Assembly (NCBI GenBank): GCA_021234155.1
Contig: JAJEKV010000252.1
Span: forward strand, 1-64,000
Length of the DNA: 64,000 bases
From: Isoetes taiwanensis
Lineage: Eukaryota; Streptophyta; Lycopodiopsida; Isoetales; Isoetaceae
Reading direction: 5' to 3'
The notes beneath the pieces are model-generated. The model made no database searches and was not told where the DNA came from. It was given only the letters and a program-made list of their open reading frames with translations. The stretch's first letter is position 1; each line of letters opens with the position of its first letter. Made by a program: the position numbers and the translations under genes. Below, one piece after another: positions 47,060 to 58,907 of this stretch.

Positions 47060-49220
47060 AATTCCCTCTTATGCTTGACGAGGTGGTCATGGAACACAAG
47101 AAATTGGAAGGCAAAAATAGGACATATGAGAAAAACTCATAAGAAAGCTCTAAAAAAAAAACAGAGACGAAAGCTTTAAAAAAAAAACTCAGGGTAAGGA
47201 TACAGCCTGCTTCCATCTGCCTGCCTCCATCTGCCGGGTCTTGCCATCGCCATCTTCATCCATCTTACCATCTACTCCAAAAGCTATGTTTAACAATAGT
47301 TTACATTGTAAAACAAGTCTCCTTAAACCACTAAAGTAGCCACTAACGCAGAGTTGCTAAGTTTCAAGGACAGACTGTTCTACCCATGTTTTAAAGCCTT
47401 ACTCAGGCAATGTCATACATTATATAACGTGCCTGCTAACACCATCTTGCTTAGCCGCATGTATTCTTTACAGGCAATTAGAACCAGCCCACTATTCCGC
47501 ACAAATCTGCCAATTTCACTATCACATAGAACTAAGCTATATCACCGCTTATTTAAATTCTGGAAGCAGAGGCACGTATTCAAATCCTAAGGGAACAAAG
47601 CCGAAATCAAACATACAGAGGCACGTATTCAAATCCTAAGGGAACAAAGCCGAAATCAAACATACAATAAATTATCTCCATCATCGCCATTGCCGGGTCT
47701 TGCCATCGCCATTCGGAGCAGACGATTTATCCAGGTAGTACTAGGCCCCAGATTACACCGGGGGCTCGCCCAACAAGGAAATTCGCCATCACTCTGCTCC
47801 TCGGCCCTTCATTTCCCAACTGCTGCCTTAATTCCGGTCGGTTCCTCGGTCGTCATCTGCAAGCAAGAAACAAAAGTGAACAGATGAAACAGAGAAGAAA
47901 AGAAAGAAGTATTAGAGCTGCAGCTGCCATCCCCAAATTCGACCTGCTGTGCATGCTCCATCGCCAAATCCGACCTGCTCTGCCTGCTCATCGCCAAATC
48001 CGACCTGCTCTGCCTGCTCCATCGATCTTTCTGTCTGCCATTTGTTCTATCCATGTTGAGCTGCTTCTGTAGATCATCCATACCTTACAGCAGTCCGCCA
48101 TAGCCGCCCACGTTCAGAAAATTATTCCCCCTTTTTTTCTTTACCTCCTTTGTAAAAAAATCAGCTCACTAAAGATTTTTCTTCTCCATTTTCCCCTGGC
48201 ATCGACACAAGCATGTCAGCAAAATGGTAAGTTATGCTTCTCTCAATTTTTTTTGTTGTATCTGTTTCTCAAGAAGAGCCCTGCCTATGCCGTCTACTCT
48301 TTTCAGGATTTTCAAAAAAGTCCTTAGAATGTTATTTCGTAGGCAACTATGGTATGTCTGCTCACGCAACCCACCAATACAATCGAAAGAGCACATCTGT
48401 ATCATGAATGGATGAAAGGGGAAGCCATGGATCAAGCAAGAAGCTGGAAGAAGAAGCACAAAAGAAGCACAAAATGTGTTTTGTAAATTTGAATTTCACG
48501 CACGTGTCTTGAAATTTGAATTCCTGCACTTTCTTTTAACTTTCTTGTTTTCGATGCAGCCACCAATACTACAGACCCAAAGCATTTTCCGAAAACAAAA
48601 CACAGGCTGATCCGGCAGAAATAGATCCGACAGCAAGAATATAGCTTCCAGGTCTGATTTATTTTTATTTCTTACACATTTGCACATTTGCGCTTCCGTT
48701 TTTGCAGCCATATTTTGATTCTGACTCTTGAACAAGAACAAATTTATCTGGCTATTCCGGCTTCCTAATGCTGGCCCTCACCCTGCTAATCACTCCCAAA
48801 TCACGGATTTATCAATCCTATACAATTATTCTTGCCATTTTTTCTTTTTCTGCTCCATCATCTGCTTGTTGCTTTCGGCATCACCCATCTGACACCTTCA
48901 TCCGGCGCTTTGCTTTGGCAACTAGAATGAATATGCCAACAAACAAACCTAGCTAATATGAAGAGGCGAAGTACAAGTTTGTGCTTTGACAACTAACTAG
49001 CTATGCCTGAATTTTCCAAAGCTGCACTGATTTTGTTGAAAGCTGCACTGATTTTGTTGAGGCGCCGCCGACTTCCCAAAGCACACGCCGACTTCTAAAG
49101 CTATACTGAGCTTTTTTGAGGTGTTAGCGATAACGGCTTATTTCTTTTTTGCCACATTCAAAAACTCATTCTTTGTCGTCATTTCTTTCTAAAAAGCATT
49201 GTAAGATACTTTATCTCTTG
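47060..49220. other. no confident gene; short minisatellite
   Basis: A 29-bp unit around TCGCCAAATCCGACCTGCTC is repeated about three times at 47930-48025. It makes a repeat SRQSRSDLAM in a minus frame at 48081-47809, which has no recognised family. GAGGCACGTATTCAAATCCT is repeated at 47570 and 47618. T-rich sequence dominates the rest. Confidence 0.35.
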
Positions 49221-49221
49221 G

Positions 49222-49236
49222 GCACGCTAAGCGTGC
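49222..49236. repeat. perfect 15-bp odd palindrome
   Basis: GCACGCTAAGCGTGC has 7-base perfect arms about a central A and matches the 13-mers at 46.8-47.1 kb. Confidence 0.8.
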
Positions 49237-49527
49237 ATTATTTTTGTCCCATTGCATTTTTGTTTAGAAATGCATTCTTTATGTTTTCCAGTTTTATTTC
49301 TAGAAATGAGCTATTTCTAATCTCGAGATGTCGTGGTTTGATCATAGCCATTGGAGATTCTATCGGCAAATCTGGGCCATTGGGATTCCTTTTTACAAAA
49401 TTATCTAAGGTAGATATAAACTATGTTTTCTATTTCCAAGATATATTGTATCTTAATTATTGGGTTTCTATGTTTTCTATAAACTATGTTTTCTATTTCC
49501 AAGACATTCTTGGGTTGGATTAGATTC

Positions 49528-49680
49528 TCATTTTTTTTATACGCTTGCCTTTAGGCATTTTTCATTTGAATGCATGTGGAAAGCATGAATATTAAATCCT
49601 TTCTCATTTTTTTTAACCATTTGCCCGTTAGACATTTTCATTTGGGTGCATTTGGAAAGCGTAAATATTCTTAATATGTA
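49528..49680. repeat. about 80-bp tandem duplication
   Basis: TCTCATTTTTTTTA, then TTAGRCATTTTYCATTTG and GGAAAGC occur twice in order. Confidence 0.7.
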
Positions 49681-49689
49681 ACTTCTTAG

Positions 49690-51370
49690 AGTCTCACTTT
49701 TCCTATCAACTTAGAATGACTAATATTCATTTCTATATTGTAGCTTTGGATATGGTGCTATTATATGAGAAATGGAGAACCGCAGAAATTGCCTATTGAG
49801 TGCATCAATCTAAATGGGAAGTGTGAAAGTTTTTGGGGTAAAAGGTGGAGAAGAAACTTCATAGTTTTCATGTGATATCAAATTTTATGAAACTCACTTT
49901 TACATGTAGCTATTTCTACTAATGCCACAGAAGATGTGAATTTCAATTACTATGTAAAATTTCTCATATCACTTTATATAATACTATCATGCTATATTGT
50001 GAAATTTTGTCTATTCTTTAAGTAATATGATATTACATTTTTGTGTTTTGGATATAAGATGTGCGAATTTGAATATGCTATTTAAAACATGCAATATGAT
50101 TTTTGTCCCAAAATTACGACATAATCCCAATTTAATTGAATGATGGTTAGATGCTCTTAGCTCTGTAAACTCTGGATAACAATTTGTTCCACATCAAACA
50201 AAACGCATCCATGTTTGTTTTACTAGGACAAGACTTTGTGGCCGTCACCTCAAGCAATCTCAAGAAGCAAATTTCCTCATTGCACTTCCTGATGAGAACT
50301 ATTCACGTCCCACATGTGGTAAAAAGAAATTGATCAATAGCTCCAGCTTGGTAGAATCGGGTAAACTACAAATCAATGGAAAACTAAACTAGTTCAATTA
50401 CTTATTGCCATATTTCCACAGATTGAGATGCCTTTGCCAGCATAAGCTAAGCAACCCAGTAAACCTCTCTGAAATAATGCAATACCCAACTGACTTCAAC
50501 TCACATTTGGGCATTTCCGAAAGAGAGCAGCGCACTAAAAGACTGCTCCACAAGTTAGAATTTTGCAGTGCAAAACCCACAAGATCTATGCAAGAGAAAT
50601 TTACTTGCAATGCATCTGCTCAGTGTATAATTAAACCCTGCTTTTGCAATCTGCTTATCCAAGTGTCTAGAAACGCATTTGCTCAATATAAGTTCAAAAC
50701 TATACGATGAAATGCTGAATGCAATGGTATAAGCATCAAAGCAATCTAAACCAATCGCATTGCAAATAAAAGAACATGCTAATTGGCCTCGTTACTAACT
50801 TTTTTGGCCTAACAATTCTGCAAAATTTTATACTACTATCGGCTTATGTCACGCTAGTGGAATGACCTTGAATAAAATTATTTCAATAGGCATGTACTTC
50901 AATAAAATTAGTTTGCCATTCAAAGTCCCTGCAAATATCAGGTGAGATCTATGGTTAAAAAACCCTTGTGCAAATAACTACTTATATAAGATCAACCAAA
51001 ATCGTACCTCAATATAACATGATAAATAATGAAGATACATCTAAGCCTAATCACATGCATCTAACTTACAGTTAGGGTTCATTGATTAGGGTTTCAAACC
51101 TAGACTGAGGATTCTAGGAAGGCTCTACTAGCAAGGTGATACTAGCTCATCTGGAATCCTAGTTTCCAGATGATCTACCTATGAAGCTACTATGAATACC
51201 TGCTCCAGACGAACTTCCTCCAACTCCTGAGGTCTCCATGACTTGATGATGAGTCGAGTGATTCCTCCTCCTTCTGTTGAGCATACTGCCTTGGGGCTGT
51301 CGATCTGAGCTACGTGCAATGAATGATGTTCGAAAAGGAGTTCCGAGCGAAGAACAAGTCTCAAGGCGGG
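49690..51370. other. intergenic, nothing recognised
   Basis: The inverted ATAATCCCAATTTAATTG near 50120 is a member of a three-copy dispersed repeat. No gene family is recognised. Confidence 0.35.
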
Positions 51371-51371
51371 T

Positions 51372-51448
51372 GGAGCCAAAAAGTGGCTTAGGGTTAGGGT
51401 TAGGGTACTGATAGGTTAGTGTTCCATGTCACTGCCACTTTTGGCTCC
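51372..51448. repeat. short inverted repeat, about 15-bp arms
   Basis: GGAGCCAAAAAGTGGC at 51372-51387 pairs with GCCACTTTTGGCTCC at 51434-51448. The loop includes a few TTAGGG units. Confidence 0.75.
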
Positions 51449-51512
51449 AATGGGGTGTTCCCATGTGGAGGCCATGTGGAAATGGCCTTAAGCCTTGGCT
51501 AAGTTATATAAA

Positions 51513-51780
51513 CTAGAAACGTGTGGCCGGCGATGCCGGGCATTACCTAGATGTGCGAAATCCATAGTCGTAACAGAGTTTATAGGTGGATTAAAGAGTT
51601 GTAAATGTAATCATCTCCATATATGTATATTGCCACATGTATGAAATGTCTAGGGTTTAGGGAGGTCAGTGCGAATAATGGAATGTGCAGAGTAGAATAA
51701 AATAGGTAGACGATGGAGTTTATAGTTGTATTGATTGCATAGAGTTAGAGATATTAGCAGATGCTTATAATAGTTTAGGG
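51513..51780 (-). mobile_element. probable short Helitron
   Basis: On the minus strand a hairpin of CCCGGC/GCCGG arms is followed by CACACGTTT and a terminal CTAG, then T, the canonical Helitron 3' end. A similar end occurs at 23491. A candidate 5' start CCTAAACTATTATAAG lies near 51779, giving about 265 bp, but the 5' end is uncertain. No Rep/helicase is encoded, so it would be non-autonomous. Confidence 0.55.
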
Positions 51781-51864
51781 TTTTATGGAAGATAAAAATC
51801 CAATTCATTGTCAACATAGCTGCAATTAGAACGTAGTGGAAAATTGCAGAATGGTGTACTGGGG

Positions 51865-51888
51865 GTGTGTGTGTGTGTGTGTGTGTGG
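51865..51888. repeat. (GT)n microsatellite
   Basis: About ten GT units lie between G-rich borders. Confidence 0.95.
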
Positions 51889-51889
51889 A

Positions 51890-53980
51890 ATGGGATGTTG
51901 AAGATTGTGGTTGTATTTGATTGATGTTGGATCATATTCTTGCAAAAGACAAATATACAATCATGTTGATGCAAGATATACATAGTGGGATCAAAGGTGT
52001 ACATTAAAAGGGTTATGGTTATAGTTCAAGATTATGTAAGATGTCGAGCAATAATAGTCGTGTAACAAAACCATAGACACATGTACTGGAGCATGTCGAC
52101 GTGTGTAGAAATCCATCCATCATGTGGTTTTAGGGTTGATGATTGTTTTAATTTGTTAATGAATTGGCTATTTTCCAAGAGTAACAAAAATCCTTGTAAG
52201 ACGAATGCAACATTAAATGTCTATTATTCATTGGACTTGTATGTACAAAAGGTTTAAAGTGGAATGTTCACGTACATGTATCTCTGGTAAATAATACCAT
52301 AGAATGTAAGGGTGACCTATATTGCGCATGGCCAAAGGCAAGCTTGATGCAATCAAACCCATAATTTATTTTTAAAGGAAAGTTAATAATTTTTCCAGTT
52401 AATCATGTATATGTTTGAAAGACAGCTCGGATTATTCCCTTTCTATTCAAAAACTCCAACGATAGAACAAACTTAGGTTCATAAGGATTCAAGAGAATTT
52501 GTAACTCTGGGATTCTTGTTTCATGGGTGTTTAAGACTGACTTCATCATTATATATTTGAAAAGACTGTTGGCAGAATCTTGGTTTAGAGACATTGCAAC
52601 AGTTTGAAGCAACTCAACCTATAAAGAACTCAAAAGGTAATTCTTGGACCAACCATAACCATGAAATGCTTACTACTGCATTTAACATCAGAGAGAACAA
52701 TATTGAAAGATCACCAGACTATGATAGAAACAAAAAACAAGGGAGTTGTTCATGTTGATATGCAGAAGGTCAAGGCCATAAAATGCTTATTGCAGCTAAT
52801 AGAGCTAGCCCCATGAAATGCAAGATTATGCGTGCAACTTGAATCTCTGCATCCTCTGAACCTCTTATTTCAACTAAGTAAATATCTCTGGAAAAAGAGA
52901 GATTTATTCAGATCAGACATTTATAGACCTTGTACAAATTAAAATAGCAAGAAATACATGTATTGAACATATTTACCTGAACCTCTGAACCTTAGACTGC
53001 ATAAAAATTTCCTGCATCAAAGAAGCGCAGTACCAATCTAATGACACTGCCCATCACGAAATGTGCAAGACTGTCTAGATTAAAAAGCATCCTGCAGCAA
53101 GCAAATGTGTGGTAGAAGACATGAAATGTGGTCAGAGGGCGCTGATTTTCTTTTCTTCAAGGCCTAGACTTATAAGTTTCAGCAGTCATGCCACGCTCAT
53201 AATCTAATCTGATACAAAAGATCAAAGAAAACCAAAAGTGCGAATTAAATTTTATGAGAGCAAAGGTTTTATATGCAATGTAGCAGATTGATATTTCTAG
53301 TCATAACAGTTTGAGAAGAAACTCAAAAATATCAATTCATAAGTAGCTATCTTAGAATTAAAGATGTTCAATCTGAACACAATGCCGCAAGTAATTTCTG
53401 GATTGTTAAGTTGCATTGGTGCTCAGATCTAGTTTTTATAAAAACTCCATCCCTTAGATCTGGATATAGGTGTATCCAGTTCCAAAACTGTAAAATTTAT
53501 TTTGGATGATGTCCCTATAAATGTTGCATGGACCTCATAGGAGCAATATATCTTCTTGTGGTAACTAATAAATTATTTGAGCTTACCTCAATAGAAATGT
53601 AGATGACTTGGTGACCATTGTGAAAATAATTTGGAGCTATCATAGTACCCTGCATCATCAAAACAACCATAAGTCCTACTAAAAATTAAAAACAACAAAA
53701 TAATAAAACTCAAATGTTACCTTATGCAATTGTGCTCTACAACCAACTCGCATGTCAGATAAACACCCACTTGCTAATGATAATGGGAATCCCGAGATGG
53801 GGTGGAATTATCTGTATTTACTTCAATTTCTAAGGTGCTTTGGATCTGCATGCAAATTCTAATCCTACGAAAATGATTAACAATAGATGGAGCTCTACAA
53901 TTAACACGGATGTCAATAAAAGCCTGCTACTGATAATTAGAAAATCCCAAGGAGGAATTCCCCTTACTGTAGCTGCATCA
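51890..53980. other. intergenic or intronic, nothing recognised
   Basis: I see no gene family in either strand. Some minus-strand acceptor-like and donor-like sites suggest introns of the unrecognised gene at 54 kb, without proof. Confidence 0.3.
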
Positions 53981-54295
53981 TCAATTAACATCAAAGGCCA
54001 TTTCTATTTTAGAAAATGAAGGGACAAACAATCTAGAATGTATATTCTTACAACCAGTGGGTGATTCAGTTGCTCTAAGAACGTCAAGCAGCCAAGCTTG
54101 AGTGTCTGATGCAACTCCCTCTCCAAGGCTCTTTCCTTCAGGATACTTGAAGTTCTTGAAATACCTATAGACACTAAATTTATTAGATTCAATGGATGGG
54201 ACGTCATGACCTTTAAATACACAATGATTCAACTCCATATCTATGTTTAAAGGTCTCTCCTGAAAGACATCTAACACAACAATAAGGCCATCATC
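53981..54295 (-). other. putative exon of an unrecognised minus-strand gene
   Basis: After an acceptor (TTTACAG) the frame from 54295 reads DDGLIVVLDVFQERPLNID, CVFKGHDVPSIESN and FKYPEGKSLGEGVASDTQAW without a stop for about 100 codons. A candidate donor (CTATAG/GTATTT) lies near 54166. The composition looks like real coding sequence. I do not recognise the family. An additional frame at 55345-55160 (LVENATKLLEAFDASKLQKL) may be an upstream exon. Confidence 0.35.
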
Positions 54296-54299
54296 CTGT

Positions 54300-55540
54300 A
54301 AATGTTAAAACTATCAAAAAGATGGAAGCTATTGTTAACCCATAAATTAAATATCCAGTTAGTAATTAGTAAAGCTCGTTAAACAGATGACCTTATAAAA
54401 CCCACTGCTAGATGCATTGCGACTCATGAATTTGACAATGCAACACTGTGACTCTCATTCTGCTTTGTTCAGTAAAGAAACAGGGAAGAAGCAACCAAGT
54501 TGAAATTGCAAAATCCAGTAGTATAACTATGACCTCAAGCATCTTTATTTCTGAAATACAGGAGGAGAAAGAGATCAAAAACCTTAAGACTGAGGAAGAA
54601 CAATATCATTATTTGCTGTCCGCTGCCTTGTGAAGTAGCATTTGTTGTTCATTGTTCTTCTCCAGCAATCCTGTGGACACGAAATTGTCATTCTGTTTTA
54701 AACTCGGGCATACCTTCAGGGCAATAGACATACCTCTAAGGCGACATAAAAACTCCTGTTCCCCTTTTTTTGTCTGCCGAAAACATTAGTCTGCTTTCCT
54801 TCTTTGAAAATACAGCAAATAAAGAAGACAAATTACATCCATCTCCAAGCTCCTTTTCTCCAAGCAGGAAAAAGAGAAGCCCAAGCGATTTTAATCTGTT
54901 ATTTCTGCTGCTGAACACATATGCACACATATGCCCAGATGAAGAAAGAGACATGGAATATAAAATCTCTAGTAAATGGAGAATAAAATAACATAACTGC
55001 CTCCTAGGTTCAAGCATGGATGCTCCTAAGCTCCAGTGCAATAAACCTAAATGATATACGCCACACTGCCGGAATGAATGTTTACAAAAATTTTAAAACT
55101 TGAGAAGGTTTCAGTGCTTACAATATAACATCGGATTTGCCCAAACTTCCAGCAGCGAATTAAAAGATTTCCAGGCGGATTTGCTTGCTGAGATGCCCAA
55201 GCTTAAAAATAAGCACCAAAATGTGCCTTAGTTTTTGCAGCTTAGATGCATCAAAAGCTTCAAGAAGCTTTGTTGCATTTTCAACCAAGAGCCTTAAGCC
55301 TGAGAAGTGAACCATCTCCCATTTCAAGTTCCGAAAACTAAGCAAATGCTTGCAGCAGCTCTGCTAGGGATGCCACGAATTCCAGCCAAGCTTAGGATCG
55401 GCAGAGGTGGCGAGAATATCTTCTTGCCCTAATGGGCAAGCGCCATTGACATGCTATGCGGCCGCCCTCCCGGTCGAGCTTTGAAAAGAGCATACAGAGG
55501 AAGTCCTGCAAGAGCAGACGTAGAAGGGAAAGAAGCGCCA
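54300..55540. other. possible introns and upstream exon, unresolved
   Basis: No complete gene model can be built. The stretch lies between the exon at 54 kb and the hairpin module at 55.6 kb. Confidence 0.25.
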
Positions 55541-55625
55541 CAGGGGAAGAGGGAACGCCGCATGCGTCTGCACATGCGGCGTTCCTGGCTCGAAAACCAA
55601 AGGCTTACCATTTTAAAAGATAAGA
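55540..55625 (-). repeat. dispersed GC hairpin module, copy 3
   Basis: A perfect palindrome at 55554-55583 has arms AACGCCGCATG and CATGCGGCGTT around an 8-base loop. On the minus strand it lies about 40 bp downstream of TTTTAAAATGG and precedes the possible exons at 55.3-54.0 kb. Confidence 0.8.
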
Positions 55626-55629
55626 TAAC

Positions 55630-56780
55630 TTGGCCATGCTCCCTTTTCCACTTACTATGGTCTACAAGCTATAATGATAGGCGTCTACGGTGATGAGGCC
55701 TAGAAATTTACATATTTATGGCGTATATTTTTGGGGAACGTCACAACAGTCATCATGTAGCCTTCATTCTGGGCTATCATCTCGGCCTTTGCACGTCGAA
55801 GGAGATATGGAAGATATAGCGTTGGAAAAAATTTGATATGATAATATTCTGCTTTGCTGGAGTGCCCCTAAAGTACCGTCGCTCATGTGGATAACGATGG
55901 AAACATTTTGGCATATGCCAATATGTATTAAAAATTCTTTGTGATGGGCCTAAACCTGTTGTTGTACATAATTTGCTCGTGCAAGAGCATTTGTGCTTCT
56001 AGGCAGCTTGATCGGATTTGAAGGACACAAGGATTCAAAGTTCAGCATTTGTTGGGAATGGTCGAACCAAGGGGAGTTCATATAGTTTTAGCCATATGAA
56101 GATGGTGCATTACTCGAAAGGTTTTTTTAGGCTTGAACCATACATATACGTCACACATAGAAGTATCAAATGTGTTGTCAATATCTGATTCTCTTGCGGT
56201 CAAGTGCAAGATTGTAGATAGAACCCTATGTCCTTAGATGCACCAAAGTTTCTCTATAATTGTTTGATCCCTATAACATGGACTTTTAATTCTATTGTGA
56301 ACTCGAAGCTGTCACAATTCCTCATGCAAAAGTCCATTGATATGGAGCAATGGAAAAATCTTTGCTCATTAGCACTCTATACATTCAAAATGTTATATTT
56401 ATTTTGAAGCTGAGAATGAATTACTTGGGTAATACATGGCCTATACAATATTTTACTTATATTTATGGTTGGTTTTAGTTCTAAAATGCCTCAAGTGCAT
56501 GGCAATGTTGGCTTCCTTCAAACCTCTTTTTTGTGCTCAGCACGTAGACTGCTAAAATTACCCAGATAGTCGAGGCCTCTCCAATAAGGAAAATGATTGG
56601 GTTCATCCCGAGGCAGGGCCTTTTAAAGGCGATTTTGCAAAGGTTTCAAGTTTCTCTTTTACTGCAGGAACTCTAGATTGTAGATGGTTGCATCATCTAA
56701 GAACATGGATTCATGCCTGGTCAATTGACGAGTATCATGTAGATGTTCAACTTGTGCCTAACGTAAGCTTAAGATAGTTT
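55630..56780. other. degenerate sequence, no confident gene
   Basis: Protein-like runs on the plus strand (for example TLDCRWLHHLRTW near 56680) are broken by stops. No family is recognised. Confidence 0.3.
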
Positions 56781-56873
56781 TTTTTTTTTTGAGGACGAAA
56801 GCCAAAAAGTTTATTAATCAGAGAAAAAGTACAAAATTTACATGTCTCATCTAACTGTGTAAGCACAAAAATT
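56781..56873 (-). mobile_element. poly(A)-tailed retrotransposon 3' end, truncated
   Basis: A T-run at 56780-56793 followed by AAAAAGTTTATTAATCAG reads, on the minus strand, as a 3' untranslated end with poly(A). It abuts the truncated gene-end copy at 56874, so it probably replaced the rest of that copy. Confidence 0.4.
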
Positions 56874-57436
56874 GAGGGGCGTTTGGTTGTAGTTCACTTA
56901 TGCCCACCAGAGAAATTTCTTTCTAAACTAAGTTCAATTGAATTGATTTAGAATTATAAAATTTCTATTTTTAATAATTTAATAAGTTTAAAATTTGGCA
57001 AATCGGATAATTTGTAAATGAAACCTGATAGTTTGATAAGAGATTGATTTAAGATTATTATGAGGATTACACAATGTACAAAATCTTAGCATTTTTAAAA
57101 ATATTTAAAAAAAAGTTTTAGGTGGAAGGTTCTGAAATTATAAAGTTTATATTTTAAGAACAAGTTTTTGAATAGTTTATTGTTGATGAAATAGAGAAGA
57201 AATAATCAATAATAAATTATTCATTTTTCTTTTATCAGAACATAAGCATAATGAATTTATTAATTTCAACCTAAAACTTCTTTTGAATATTTTGAAAAAA
57301 CAATATTCTAATCATGTATAAGTCTTTTTATCTGAAAAAACTTTAATTATAAATAGATTGAATTGAAAAATTAGTCTAGAAATTAATTTTATGCCTTAAT
57401 AACCATCATACTTCCGCTTTAAAGATAAACTGGTAA
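56874..57436 (+). pseudogene. truncated duplicate of the gene end at 57936
   Basis: It matches 57936-58510 over about 560 bp with few substitutions. Missing from it are 8 bp (TTTTATTG) that the second copy has. It contains only the last 24 codons of the reading frame (GRLVVVHLCPPEK) and the 3' flank. Confidence 0.8.
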
Positions 57437-57459
57437 ATATATATCTATGTTGATATATT

Positions 57460-57522
57460 AAAGTAACATAGATATATTAAAGTAACATGGATATTAAAGC
57501 TTGCAACATAGATATATTAAAG
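57460..57522. repeat. short AT-rich tandem repeat
   Basis: ACATAGATATATTAAAGTAA occurs two to three times, immediately before the gene fragment. Confidence 0.8.
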
Positions 57523-58013
57523 TAAATGATGACTTTGGTAACACTAGAGAGTTTGTTTGTTGTATGCAAGCAACACATGATGGACAAGGGTGGATGTTAA
57601 TATCCATGTTTACATCTTCTCATCGATCTGAAAATTTCAATATCATTATTCTATATTCTTATGATTCATTAGAGCAACAAGAGGAGAATATCAGCACAGC
57701 AAGGTGTGCTTATACAGATGCATCTGTTTATAGTAGTAACTTTCATGTGCAAGGCTGGTTCTATCTTTTATTGGTTTATGCTAATGGCGTTGGCATATCG
57801 GGGTTGCGATATCATCTCTCGCGTGATAAATGGCATCATTGGGGCACTGGTTTGAATGATGATTTTTTCACCTCTCTAAATATTGAACCAAATTTGCTGA
57901 AGTGTCATAACAAGGTTCTAAGTGTTGGAGGATTTGAGGGGCGTTTGGTTGTAGTTCACTTATGCCCACCAGAGAAATTACTTTCTAAACTAAGTTCAAT
58001 TGAATTGATTTAG
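57520..58013 (+). pseudogene. C-terminal part of a kelch/F-box-like protein, partial
   Basis: The frame from about 57520 to the TAG at 58011 has NDDFGNTREFVCCMQ, HRSENFNIIILYSYDSLEQQ and VLSVGGFEGRLVVVHLCPPE. The last block resembles the beta-strand turns of plant F-box-associated or kelch domains, but I cannot confirm the family. The upstream side starts in an AT-rich tandem repeat (ATAGATATATTAAAGTAA), so the N-terminus is absent and the listed ATG at 57501 is inside that repeat. It is probably a gene fragment. Its 3' part is duplicated at 56874-57436. Confidence 0.4.
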
Positions 58014-58514
58014 AATTATAAAATTTCTATTTTTAATGATTTAATAAGTTTAAAATTTGGCAATCCGGATAATTTATAAATGAAACCTGATAGTTTGATA
58101 AGAGATTGATTTAAAATTATTATGAGGATTACACAATGTACAAAATCTTAGCATTTTTAAAAATATTTAAAAAAAAAAAGTTTTAGGTGGAAGGTTCTGA
58201 AATTATAAAGTTTATGTTTTAAGAACAAGTTTTTGAATAGTTTATTGTTGATAAAATAGATTTTATTGAAGAAATAATCAATAATAAATTATTCATTTTT
58301 CTTTTATCAGAACATAAGCATAATGAATTTATTAATTTCAACCTAAAACTTCTTTTGAATATTTAAAAAAAAACAATATTTTAATCATATATAAGTCTTT
58401 TTATCTAAAAAAACTTTAATTATAAATAGATTGAATTGAAAAATTAGTCTAGAAATTAATTTTATGCCTTAATAACCATCATACTTCTGCTTTAAAGATA
58501 AACTGGTAAAATTA

Positions 58515-58905
58515 TTGAAATCAATAAGAGTTATATACAATCTTATTATGGCATCCAATATGTATATTTGACACAACTATAAAACACACAATGGCATCCT
58601 TCAAATAACGAAAACATTAGACAAGGCTTTTCCAACCATTTCAATACTTGCTACCTATACAGGCAAGTTAAATTATAAGCCTATGCCCTCTGAAAAATTG
58701 CTCATCTTGTATCTTTTATGTAAAACCTTGCTGATCTCAAATGCCTTAGTGCAAATTTTGAAGTTATGCTGCAAAAACCAGCATAGATAAAAGTTCGTAA
58801 AATACATTTCATGCTCACCTTGCCAAAATGATTCTTCTAAAGCAGACATACCCGCCCATAGGAAGTGACACAGTGGCGAACTTGCTCTAAAGCTTATGAA
58901 GAAAC
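58515..58905. other. intergenic, nothing recognised
   Basis: No gene or repeat is recognised before the LINE insertion. Confidence 0.35.
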
Positions 58906-58907
58906 AG

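Noticed and set aside
51389-51407. TTAGGG-type units resembling telomere repeat
   Set aside because: Only about three units, and in the TTAGGG form instead of the common plant TTTAGGG. It is too short for an interstitial telomere claim.
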